From Blastomyces gilchristii SLH14081 (Eukaryota; Ascomycota; Eurotiomycetes; Onygenales; Ajellomycetaceae): 64,000 nt of DNA. The stretch lies in NCBI RefSeq assembly GCF_000003855.2, contig NW_003101670.1, positions 1,614,908-1,678,907 on the forward strand, read 5' to 3'. Made by a program: the position numbers and the translations under genes. The notes beneath the pieces were generated by a model. The model worked only from the letters and a program-made list of their open reading frames with translations, had not been told where the DNA came from and made no database searches. Below, one piece after another: positions 44,226 through 54,871 of this stretch (positions are counted from its first letter, which is position 1; each line of letters starts with the position of its first letter).

Positions 44226-45645
44226 GCCCGGATCGCGAGATGGAAAACTAAAATTACAATTTCCAGCTTAATTACAGCTAAAGCACATTCAGTCAGAGCC
44301 AATTTTCAAGGGCTGGAAGACTAGGTGTTGTTGAAGCAAAATGAAACGAGCGTGGTCGATGCTGTTCCTCAAAGCCGCTGTCGGATGGCCATGTGATGAA
44401 GCAACGCAAAAAGAGTGGAGGACTGTGGTGGTGGTGATGGTAGTGAAAGGGGTATTAAGAATAGTTTATATGATATAATACAAATTTACGAGAAGAGGAT
44501 GAGGGAGTTTGAGAGAGTATGTGGGGGGGGGGGCGAGGAGAAGAGGAAGAGGTGAAGTGGTGAAGTCGTTGAGGCTGTTGAAGCTGCAACAAGGTTTAGC
44601 TCCGGCGGCAATCCGGCTGCCAAGCAACGGCGACCCGCAATTGGCCAGCCGCTGGCCGGCAGCATGTGATTCTGTTCATACATACAGCGTAGTCCGTAGT
44701 AGACATATAAAAATGTTCTTGCAGCTCATCCCTTCAAATGTGCTCAAGGCCCTGCCGGTGAGACTTATTTTATGAGTCAGCTGCTGGAGCATACGGGAGT
44801 GAATAACTGTTTATTATGGTGGTTTTTTTCTTCATGTACCACAGAACTACTCCGTATGCTATCCTCTATCAGCTTCTAATGTCCCAGAATACCAGAAAAT
44901 GTTACGGGGAATTCAAGATTACCCTGTACACATGGTCCTGCTTCGAGGTTAGAGCAAGCTAGCCCGTTCGCTCATACAATACATGGGTAAAGCTGGATAA
45001 TGATGCAGTCGGGATATTTGGTGGCTTCATCGGGATGGAACCCCGCAACAATTCCTAAGTTGAATTGGCATCCTTACATATCCTTCGCGGACAAGGAACT
45101 CAACAGCTTATGCCCGAATGGACAGGATATATACTAGTGGTAGAAACGGCCCATCTACTCTGGATATTGTTACAATAAGATAATTTAGCCAAGCTATGCT
45201 GCCGTGTTGAGAAAGGCAGTGGCAGCGGAGTCAAGCAGCACGTGTACTTCCTCTGGGAAGTACTGTTGGAGACAAGAACAAGAACAATAGCAGTAAGCAT
45301 ATCCAGCCACATATATGAATTCTGGTATCATATGTTGATTCTCAACACCATTCCTCAGCCAAAAGGTCGGTTAGGTTGTAGGGCTGAGAAGAGAATTAGG
45401 CTTAGCTAATGGACTCGAGGCCAGTTCGGAGCTTTGTTAATCCTGTTCCGGACACCTCGCCAGCGGCAAAGAGGCTCGGTGACGAAGCTCAGACAGTTGA
45501 GCCCGATGTCAATTCGCCAGCTGAAGCCGCAGACGAATATCGCGGTCTTGCGGACGGGCCATAGGTAGTGGCAATGTATAATAAACCACTACTTCTTATG
45601 CATATCTACCCTGGCTTCGCTCCGATTTTGAGAATTCGCGGTACA
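44226..45645. promoter_or_regulatory. Divergent promoter between lipin and FN3-protein genes
   Basis: 1.4 kb with a G11 run near 44522-44533 and a copy of ACTCCGTA (about 44849-44858). It likely holds both 5' leaders. A 51-codon upstream ORF (45409-45564) is listed separately. Confidence 0.5.
45409..45564 (+). CDS. Possible 51-residue upstream ORF
   Basis: An ATG-to-TAG frame, MDSRPVRSFVNPVPDTSPAA..., ends 81 bases before the start of the FN3/coiled-coil gene. It has normal coding-like composition and no stop-rich shadow, but no domain. It could be a regulatory upstream ORF in the 5' leader, a small separate protein, or chance. Confidence 0.3.
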   Translation: MDSRPVRSFVNPVPDTSPAAKRLGDEAQTVEPDVNSPAEAADEYRGLADGP

Positions 45646-48600
45646 ATGGCTCTCCTCGTCGCAGCCGCGATTCTATGGGCCTTGATATGGTGAGCCTAAG
45701 TCGAATTATTTAATTGTACATAGGTCAACGGAATGATACTGATGCTTTGTTGCAGGCTTCTATATCGTGCATATCAGGTCTGCCAAACGCCAAACGATAT
45801 TCTGGTTGAGAAGTTGGGCTTGGATATCCCACCTGCTCCCGATGTCACTCTGGAAGAGATCAGCTCGACTATGATTCGCATTGCCTGGAAACATCCTGAT
45901 ATACACCATTCTATTCACAAGCACCTCATTCAGGTTAATGGCGTCAAAGGTTTGTCGTTTGTCCCTCTCTGCTTCTCTAGGTGACTGGTATATTGTGTAT
46001 ATTAACCAGCCTCTATAATAGTTGGCGAAACAAAACGTTCAGAAACAGCAGTAACCATATCCAATCTCTCCCCGGGCCATATATATCATGTCTGCGTCTC
46101 CGCAGTTAGCGCTGCCAATTTCCACACATCAAGTTCCCTCCTTCACGTCCGTACGAAGTCTCTATCAATTTCCGATACTCGGGAGGACGATGTGGATGGC
46201 GGCCCACCCATTGTTCGAGCTTACATTTCCAGACCTCCTGCCCCTTCACCTTCGCCATCTGCACCGCTAATGTGTCGAGAGCAGAGTGGTGGGCCACTTC
46301 AGGGGAAACGCTTCTCGGGAAATAGAAAATCACTCCCTTCTTCAATTGCAGCACCAGACACTACCACCCACGCAGGCGCCGAGGGCAGCCAAAGGACCGG
46401 CAGTGTTGATGAATCCGACGAAAATCTTGCGCGTTTAGCAGAAAGGCTCAAGGACTTGCAGCAGGAGAATGAAACTTTGGAAAAGCAGCTTTGCATGGAG
46501 GAGAAAGAACATGAGCTCTTGCTACGGGAGTTAGAGGAACAGCGGAATGAACTAAGACAGCGTGTGAAGGAGAAGGATGAAGCCAGTGGAGACCTTAGAA
46601 AACACGTTAGCAGGCTGGAAAGTATCAATCGCACAGTACAAAGCGAGAAAAGCAAAAAGGAAAGACTGCTGCAGCAAAAGGAAGCGGAGCGCCAAAAACG
46701 CAAGGAAGATATCGTCCGATGGAATGAACTACTGGTGGCGATGCACGGGAAAATATCTCGTGCCAAGGAAGAAAAGGCGCAAATTGAGTCGGAGGCTGCG
46801 AACCAGGTCAACGAGTATCGCAACAAGATCACGAGTGAACAGGCTGAAATGAAGTCTTTGGATGAAGATATCAAAGTGAAAGGGAGCCGTATCAAGGAGA
46901 TGGAAGAGGAAAGACGTCGGTTAGAGGGCGACGACACTGATGATGGGAAAGAGCTTGATCGCTTGGAGAAGGAGAGAGACCACGCCTGGGAGGTCAAATT
47001 GGGAAATCTACGGGCGCAATATGCCTCCCTCATCAACACCCACTCGCAGGTTCGTTGCCGTGCACCCTTCATTTAGTAAATAGTTTAACTAACTGTATTT
47101 ATGCAGGCCCAGCAACAATATCAGGACGCTCAAGAACGTCTTAGATGGATTACCTCCCAGCGATCCAATGCCACGCCTCCGTTCGTGGCTGTTCCTTCAC
47201 TAGATCTAGAACTGGCCCACAGAGCTAGCTTCAATCGTCGCACTCGTCATCGCGGCTCCCTCGTGAGCAACGTTTCGTCTCCCGTGAGCTATCCTGTCAT
47301 GGACACCTCGTTCACTAATGCTGCACCAAATTACAACGCCGCTGGGAGTGGCTCGCCAACTTTTCCTCCCGGTCCTGCATTTTTCAACATTAATAATGGG
47401 ATGACTATCCCGGACCCCTCCGACCAGACCGTTGTCAACCGCGCGGATACGGATGTATTAGCAGGCAATCTTCCTATGAGTCCGCGGGCAGATTCTCTCT
47501 TACCCTCAAACCTTCTTGGTGACGAGGAGCATGCATCAGCATCTCACCCTTCCGGCATTACCACTCAATTTCCTAAATCGGGTGCCTTCGACAATCTTCT
47601 TCCCAACTCTCCCTCACCTATATCTTCTGGGAGCCGCCCTGCGAGCCTATTTACAAGCCCACGTGAAAGCTTAAACAACCTACATGAGAGTGGGCACAAT
47701 TCAATGGCCATGCCAACCTTGCCAACCCCACAAGAGCCTCCAGATAGTGTTCAAAGCGCTTCTCGTCGGCTATCGGGGCTCTTTAATTTCCATCGCCAAC
47801 GGGGCAAGACCATGGTGGATAGACCGCCTTTGCTTGGGACTCTCAAACCTGGCCAGAGCCAATCTTTCCCACGAAACTTCGATGATGGCCTTGATCCGAT
47901 AGGTACAAGACGACGCCGTCTTAGCTATACGGGAAACTGGGCCAATCCCGTCACAAATTTATTTCCCCGCAGTGCGACCACCAATGTCACCAGTGACAGT
48001 TCCTCAGACAGGCTACCTGCCAGTCGTAGAGTTATGTTCCCTAACATCTTCAGTTCTGGGAGGTTGACTTCTGCGATGTCCAGCGCCTTGGAGAAATCAG
48101 CGATAGATCGTGGCGATGCAGGTACTGGGTACAACCAATTCAGTCCCCGGCATGACCCTATAGATCCGTCCATCCTCGGAACCGTTCGTCGGGGATCCCT
48201 GTCTCCGAGACCAGCGTCCACATACTCGTTTGAAAATCATCAACTCCCACGTCCTGCTGCGGATAACCAACCATTCGGATGGCCAGCCACCGACAAAGCG
48301 GGACATAGAAATAGCCCACTTGGACTCGACTGGGTGTCTCCTGTAGCCTGGTCCCGCAGCCAGTCACGGCGCCCGTCAGTCCAGTTTGGGTCATCAAGCA
48401 ATCTGCAACTAGGCTTGGCGTCTGGTGATGTAGATTTTCTTGAAACCCCGTACGAGCAGCAACGCCCAGTGCAAGCTCCCATTGGGACCCGGCCACCGTC
48501 CTCTCATCGACCAATAACGCCGAAACTCAACCCGACAGCACCTTCGTTCAAGACCCTTTTTGGCAAAAAATCTGAGAAAGGTAAGAATAAAGAAGCGGAA

Positions 48601-49107
48601 TCCTCAAAGCCACGAGACCAGGAGCCCAATCTTGAAGACGGCTCACCGCCTGAATCACGCCGGTCAAAAGATTCCCGCTCCATCCGCACCTCCACCGCAG
48701 AGTCCTATGAGTCCCTGGAACGAACCTCATCAGGCACACCTTCAGAAATAGTAAACCTAAAAGAATCATTTATCCAAAAAATCACACGCAAGAGCAGCTC
48801 CAGCAAGTTCAACATCTCCTGGAAAGATCGAGCTGGGCTGTTCTCGAAGAAAGGCGGTGGCGACCTGTCTTCTTCCCTTCCGGCCGCCCAAGGCGACAAT
48901 ATCGACGACGATGCCGTGGCGGCGGAATCCCTGCTCGGTAAAAGTATTGATAGCTTAGCATCCAGCGTGCCGTCGGCGGACAAGTCGATTAAGAGCAGCA
49001 GTCTAGGATTCGGTTTCATGCGGAAATCTAAGAAAGAAAAGATCACTGGTGACTTTAGTGAGAAGGCCAGTGAGACTGGCGATGAGGATGTTTCTGAAGA
49101 TGTCTGA
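45646..49107 (+). CDS. Membrane-anchored fibronectin type III / coiled-coil protein
   Basis: Four exons (45646-45689, 45756-45949, 46022-47049, 47107-49107), 1,088 residues. An N-terminal hydrophobic segment (about 2-20, ALLVAAAILWALIWLLY) is split by intron 1 and likely anchors the protein in the ER or another membrane. A fibronectin type III fold at about 37-127 follows: PPAPDVTLEEISSTMIRIAW, then VTISNLSPGHIYHVCVSAVS. Residues 213-420 form a long coiled coil (LQQENETLEKQL and onward). From 420 to the end the chain is Ser/Pro-rich and disordered, with a short basic segment KESFIQKITRKSSSSKFNIS near 560-585. This layout is conserved in Eurotiomycetes as an uncharacterised FN3 protein. The role is unknown; anchor plus coiled coil suggests a tether or scaffold. 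Confidence 0.87.
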
Positions 49108-49489
49108 TCGGATTCTGGGTATCGCGTTGTGATATATTTATGTTGGGCCTTTGGAGGAGTTGGTATATACATACTTTACTTGGGGATTCCAATATCTTGG
49201 ATGGTGTTAAACTAGTAGGCATGGTAGCTTTAAAAACTATTATTATTAGAAATCTGATACAATAAAGTTATTCAATAGGAGTAGATGAAACTTGTACTTT
49301 AAGAATCACATATCCATGTATATCTATTATTCCATTTGGTGATCTGGTTTGTTTCAACGTTCCTGATCCACCAAACTCTATTGATGGCATCCACCTCCAA
49401 TTTAAATAACCCAACCCACATCAAGTCTCACAAACACACTCGTCTTCCATACACGTCCCGCCCAAGCACGGATACCCGTGTATAATCTC
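49108..49489. other. Intergenic region
   Basis: 382 bases; 3' UTR of the preceding gene, then a short promoter for THG1. Nothing else recognised. Confidence 0.5.
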
Positions 49490-51332
49490 ATGGCGAATTC
49501 AAAGTAAGTCATAGTCCCCGTTATCTGCGGCTCCTTTTCAAAATTCACTGTATTAACCATTGTCTGTTCTTTTCGCCCCCCTCCCGAATAGATACGAATA
49601 CGTCAAGGCATTTGAGCAGGATGACAGCCTGCTTCCAAATACCTGGATTGTTGTCCGCATAGATGGACGAGGTTTTCATAGGTAAGTTAATGCCCTTTTC
49701 TTGTTATCGCTATTCTGGCGTTATTTCTTCATCTCTTTTCTCTCTTTTCGCTACGTCTGTTGTTTGCGCGGGGTATACATACGCTATAAAAAAAGTTTTA
49801 TGAAAGATTGGATAGATACAAGATAAACTATCCCCTGCTCTTTTTTTGGTATTTATATGGGATAAACAAGCTTGAAGATCGATACTTTTCCCATCTTAAT
49901 ATGGAAGAAAAGAATATATATATTCATATATCCCTTTTTCCCCATCCTTTCTTTCGCTTCTACTTCGCTATTCCAATATCTTCGATTGCCCCCACTAAGC
50001 TCTTTCCCCCCCAGGTTTTCCGACCGATATCAGTTTCAAAAACCAAATGACGAGCGTGCGCTCAATCTCATGAACACCGCTGCATGCGCCGTTATGAAAG
50101 ACCTCCCTGGCTTAATCATCGCATATGGCGTCAGTGATGAATACAGGTGTGAACCTCCTGCTGCCGAACGCAGGCGACTGACAGCACATATATGTATGTA
50201 CGTGCCTGATACTGATGAATTATTTTCAATAAAGCTTTGTTTTCCACCGGAGTTGTCAGCTATTTGAGCGGAGAAGTAGGTAAGGTTAATCTTTTGGAGC
50301 TGGACTTCCCTCTGTGCGCCCTCTAGATGAAATGTATTTTGCCAGAGCCAGAAAAAGAAAGAAAGAAAAAGGAACAGTTTTTGACATGCTATTTCTTTCT
50401 TATTTGACAGCAAACTCGTGACTACAATTGTATCGACATTTACTGCTCATTACATATTCAACTGGCCATCTTTTTTCCCGACTACGCCGCTAGAACCCGG
50501 ATTTCTACCTTCATTTGATGGAAGGGCCGTTCAATATCCGAGTGTACAGAATTTGAGGGATTATATGAGTTGGAGGCAGGCTGATTGTATGTTTCTAAGT
50601 CGGTGGCTGTTCAGAATTTCTGCATTTTCCCTGTTGATCTCCGGTATACTTCGTGTGTTCACGGTCATTGATCACGACTGGTTGGATGTCTGGTTCAGAT
50701 GGGCACCCTTGGCTGACAAATTTATGAATTTTGAAGGTCATATAAACAACCTCTACAATACTACGTTCTGGAATATGATTCTGCGTGGTGGAATGAGTAA
50801 TACAGAAGCAGAAAAGGCGTTGCAGGTTTGTATATCAGATGTCTCCAGTCCCCCATTTGTAGTGTACTACCGATGCACGAGAGGATTTGCTGATAGAAAC
50901 AAAATCAGGGCACGGTATCCGGTGATAAAAATGAAATTCTATTCTCGAGGTTTGGCATAAACTATAATAAAGAACCAGAAATGTATAAGAAAGGTAGTGT
51001 GATATTCAGAGATGTAAGTGTTGCCCGTTTTTTACGTACCACCATATTTCCCGTCAGGTCAAGCATGTCTCACAACGTTTGGAAAACAGTACGAAATCCA
51101 ACCTCAAACAGAAAAGAAGGCCGGTGGTGAGTCCAAAGACATAGAATATCAAGTCGGAGAAGAAGAGGGCCCACCGGCAGAAATGACGAAATCCCAAATG
51201 GCGAGGGTACGAAAAATACAGAAAAAGGCCACGATCGTGGTGACGCATCTGGATATTATCAAAGATGACTTTTGGGATCAGCGGCCGTGGATTTTATCGA
51301 ATACGCCTGGTAGGCTCTCTGGGAAAGGGTGA
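49490..51332 (+). CDS. THG1: tRNA-His guanylyltransferase Thg1
   Basis: Eight exons: 49490-49503, 49592-49681, 50015-50146, 50235-50279, 50411-50586, 50737-50825, 50909-51013 and 51090-51332, giving 297 residues. The first exon codes only MANS plus two bases. Thg1 adds the extra G at position -1 of tRNA-His in the reverse (3'-to-5') direction, needed for histidyl-tRNA synthetase. Metal-binding residues are Asp29 in [11 protein letters not shown] and Asp76-Glu77 in YGVSDEYSF. Also intact are [49 protein letters not shown] and VIFRD-YEIQPQ. The C-terminus [20 protein letters not shown] is the fungal tail. Exon 4 ends at 50279 using GTAAGG, in preference to GTAGGT four bases earlier, which breaks the frame. 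Seven introns in 1.8 kb is unusually dense for this window. Confidence 0.95.
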
Positions 51333-51685
51333 AAATTTTTGATTTCTCCATTCGTGTAGAGTAGGCGGATGCAATTACGAATATAATTGACAAAATAAAT
51401 ACCTAAACAAATAGGGGGGTATCATGAGATCTATTGCTCGCGCAGAAAATAATGATTGGAGCACGCCAAAAAGAAAACCAGGCCAAAATCATATCCGTCC
51501 ACGTCCATTTCAAATCGCTGTATTGGTTTCGGGGTCATACTCTTTTTTAAGGTATGCCTTATTCGTACTGGCAAGGAGTAGGCATCCCGTATGTTCAAAC
51601 ATAGTTCCCGAGCTCTCGTTTGAGTGGGTTAGGCTGAGGGTATAAACATGAGCGCAAGAAGGGCAGGTTCCACTCCTTATTAGCA
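51333..51685. other. Convergent 3' intergenic region
   Basis: Between THG1 (plus) and the TMA23-like gene (minus). No coding signal; open frame 51424-51645 lacks a domain. Confidence 0.5.
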
Positions 51686-52558
51686 TCATTCTCTCCGCTT
51701 GGATTTCTTCTCCTTGCGCTTCAACTCTCGACGCGCTCGCTTCTCCTCTTTCTTCAGCTTTTTCTGTTTCTTTCGTACTTTTTTCTCCGATATCCCATCT
51801 TCATCAGCCGGTTTATTGTCTCCTTCTCTTTCGCCTTGCGATAGCGAATCGGGATCAGCATCTTCTAACTTTTGCCGCTTCTTCCGTCTCTTCTTATCTG
51901 CACGAGCATCCGAAGAATCTTCTTCTAGCTTAGCGGTTCCTTTCTCTTTCTTCCTCTCCTTCCTCTCCTTTCTCCTCCGCCTCCTTTCCTCTTTCGATTC
52001 CACCGCCAGCCCTGCATCCTCAGCGACCCCTCCCTCACTAGAATCTCGCTCATCTGGCTTGCACTTCTTCCGTCTCTTCTCCCTCTTCAAAGCCCTCTCC
52101 TCCCTTTCCTCCATATCGGCGTCATTCTCATCGCTTCGCTTCCTTTTCCCATTTTTCTCTCCTCTCCCAGGAGCAGTAGAAATCTCGCAACCCCCCTTCA
52201 CCTCCTTGCCTTCATTAATCATAACCCTATCAATCGTCCCTTCCAGCGGCTCCCCTTTCACAAAAAAGCGATATAACTCGCTCGACCCACTAGCGGCTGA
52301 GCCAGATCCATCGGACTGGGGCGTCGCACTCCCATCATCACCAACCCCCTTCAATGCCGCCTCGAATCCACGAAGCCACCACTGGTTCGTATGGTCGTGT
52401 GTCGTCTGCTTCCCTAGCCCATGGGTGTTCTTTTTCCGCGCGACCAGGATGGGTTTGGTTAGGCCGAGGCCGCCGTGTGGACCCGGACGTCGGTTGGGGT
52501 TTAGAGGGTTGCCCGGGCCAGACCAACCCTGGCCAAGGAGATATGCGTGCGTATCCAT
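51686..52558 (-). CDS. G-patch nucleolar protein, Tma23-like
   Basis: Single exon, 290 residues. The N-terminus MDTHAYLLGQGWSGPGNPLN, then GLGLTKPILVARKKNTHGLG, is a G-patch-like domain of the Tma23 type; NQWWLRGFEAALKGV follows and is the second conserved block of that family. From about residue 125 the chain is highly charged Lys/Arg/Glu repeats (KKRRKKRQK and similar), probably a nucleolar targeting region. Tma23 associates with pre-ribosomes in yeast; G-patch modules often activate DEAH-box helicases such as Prp43. A PinX1 homologue is the other option, but the early WW block favours Tma23. Confidence 0.83.
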   Translation of the reverse strand: MDTHAYLLGQGWSGPGNPLNPNRRPGPHGGLGLTKPILVARKKNTHGLGKQTTHDHTNQWWLRGFEAALKGVGDDGSATPQSDGSGSAASGSSELYRFFVKGEPLEGTIDRVMINEGKEVKGGCEISTAPGRGEKNGKRKRSDENDADMEEREERALKREKRRKKCKPDERDSSEGGVAEDAGLAVESKEERRRRRKERKERKKEKGTAKLEEDSSDARADKKRRKKRQKLEDADPDSLSQGEREGDNKPADEDGISEKKVRKKQKKLKKEEKRARRELKRKEKKSKRRE

Positions 52559-52869
52559 TGAATTATTGTATTTTATCCAGAAGTCAGCGTCGGCTTGGGA
52601 AGGAAGGGCTGCGGCGTAACAGTTTCGCGCGTGTTGCCCGACTCGAGATAGATCAAAAGATCCTGAGTAGTAGGAAACGAGGCATCGAGAAGGGTCTAGG
52701 AATAGAATACCCTCCTTTCAGATATATAACCAGTGCATGGCGAGCTGCGGGCTTCTAATAGAATGAATACTTCCGCTTTTGCTTGTCGGCTTGCGAGTGT
52801 ATACAGAAAACTTGACCTCGCTAAGTGCGCCACTTGACCTCATTATGTAATTATGACCCTGACCTCGCA
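52559..52869. other. Promoter of TMA23-like gene and edge of the A+T-rich block
   Basis: Normal composition up to about 52,850, then an abrupt switch to A+T-rich DNA. No gene recognised; a plus frame 52354-52758 is the shadow of the TMA23-like gene. Confidence 0.5.
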
Positions 52870-54599
52870 CAATACAGTAATAATCAGTTGATAATTGACT
52901 TTCAATCTTTCAATCACTCACTCATTCATCCACTCAATCTATTAATCAATCAAATTTTTCATTCTTCAACTAAAAAAGCAGTGAAATAGCAGATATGACA
53001 GCTCTAGCTCAGACAGTAAGTGAAATATTGATAAAAAAGACAGAAAATCTGATGATTTTTAATAAAAAAAATGAAGAAGCTGATTTATGTTATTTTATAG
53101 CCAAGTTATCAGCTATATCTTCAAGCAGTGACAGCAGAAGATCTTACTCTCTCAGAATATGAAACAGTAATTGATTAAATATTGCTTAGAAATTGATTTT
53201 CAAAGCATGTATAGCTAATTCATAATCAATTAGATGAACAGATAAATTCATATAAAATATAAAGAGATATTTTACAGAATTTCAGAATATATTAAGATAA
53301 AGATATTTAACAATTAATTTTAAATTAATTTCAGATTAATTCTTATTAATAAATAATCTCTGCTATTATATTAATATGTATAAGAAAATCTGAGTATCAG
53401 AGCAGCAGAAAAGCTGTGTTAAATAAAAAGTAATTAATAAGACTATTAATAAGTATTTATAAATTAATTGTTAACTGATTTTTATATAATTATTCTTAAC
53501 TAATTAATAAATACTTTAAAGTTTTATAATAATATTACAGTGAATCTATTCACTCTGAGAGAAAAGAATAAGATAATATTATTAAAGTTATCTTAGTACA
53601 AAGATAATAGTAAGATAGAAAATCATACTTTGAAAGTTAATTAATTAATTATGAATTGATTACTAACTGATTATCAGTTACTTTTAAAAGAAATGAAAAA
53701 AATAATCAGAGATATGAGAGTAGCAGTTCTCTGTAAAGACTGTGTAAAGACAGAAATTAATAGATTAATTTTCAATTAATTCTTAATTAATTATTAATTA
53801 ATTACTAATTGATTAAGTAGATTACTATTATAATACAGAGATTTATAATATTTTTAGTTTTTTTAATTACAATTATTTTATAACTTATGAAGCTTAAGTA
53901 TTTGAAAATTAATTCTTAATCAGTTCTTAAATAATTTTTCTATTTTTTCTTTATTTCTTTTTTTTAGTTTTTTTCTGTTTTTTATTAAATTTTATAGTGT
54001 AAAAAATAATTTATTTTATTTTTTTAATTTCTAATTTTAAAATTAATATTAAAAAATATTATTTAAAAAGTATTTTAATATTATAATAAAAATTTTAAGT
54101 TTAATTTATTTTTTTATTATAAAAAAATTTTATATAAAATAAATTATTAATATATAATATTTTAAATTTAAATATAATATTATTTATTTAAAAATATATA
54201 AAATATAAAATTAAAATTAAAAGTAATTAATAATTAATAATTAAATATATATATAAAAAATATATATTAATAAAATTTTATATATTAAATTAAAATATAT
54301 AATTAAATAAAATTTTATTTTATTTTAAAAATATTTTTAATATATAAAAAGAAAAAATATTTATATAAAATTAAGTTAAATAATATAAAAAAAATAATAA
54401 TATATAATATTTAAAAAAATTAATTATTAAAAAAAATTTTAAAGATTTTTTTATAATATTATATAATATTTTATATTAAATATAATAATATTATTATTAC
54501 TTAATTTATTTTATTAATTTTTATATATTAATAATAAAAATAAAGATTTTTAATTAATATTATATATTTTAAAAAGTATAAAATTATAGTATAAACTTT
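52870..54599. repeat. Extremely A+T-rich block, left of gypsy element
   Basis: Composition falls progressively; from 53,940 to 54,595 it is nearly pure A and T. There is no usable reading frame. A short remnant at 52994-53160 reads MTALAQTVSEILIKKTENLM before breaking, hinting at old coding DNA, family unknown. It is probably a hypermutated older transposon into which the gypsy element inserted. Confidence 0.7.
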
Positions 54600-54856
54600 T
54601 GTAAGAATAAGTGCTCGCAGGCGATTATTCAGGTGTTTGCAGCTTGACATGATATGTACTGTTAACTACTAGAAGTGTTTACAGTAGAAAGATAAATGTA
54701 GAAATTAAGTGTATAATAGCATTCAAGCTGAGTTATAAATAGTATTCATGAACTTCAGTCTATATAGTTGTGTGTAGCCAAGGGCTGCTAGCTCTATTAA
54801 TTATGTGAGAGATAGAAATAGAGATAAAGAATCTGTGAGAAGCAGGATTTCTTATA
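54600..54856 (-). repeat. 3' LTR of gypsy element
   Basis: 257 bases starting TGTAAGAATAAG on the plus strand and ending TTCTTATA (the last C changed to T). Same length as the other LTR; differences are transitions. It retains a few CpG (near 54616 and 54622). Confidence 0.92.
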
Positions 54857-54871
54857 TACTCTCTCCTCTCT
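54857..54871 (-). other. Polypurine tract of gypsy element
   Basis: On the minus strand GAGAGGAGAGAGTA abuts the 3' LTR, the expected plus-strand primer. It confirms minus-strand orientation. Confidence 0.65.

Noticed and set aside
46299..47072. 257-codon minus-strand frame opposite the coiled coil of the FN3 protein
   Set aside because: Ser/Leu-rich antisense of Glu/Lys-rich coiled-coil codons; a common artefact.
51699..52619. 306-codon plus-strand frame opposite the TMA23-like gene
   Set aside because: Phe/Ser-rich antisense of Lys/Glu codons; the minus frame has the G-patch and WW blocks.
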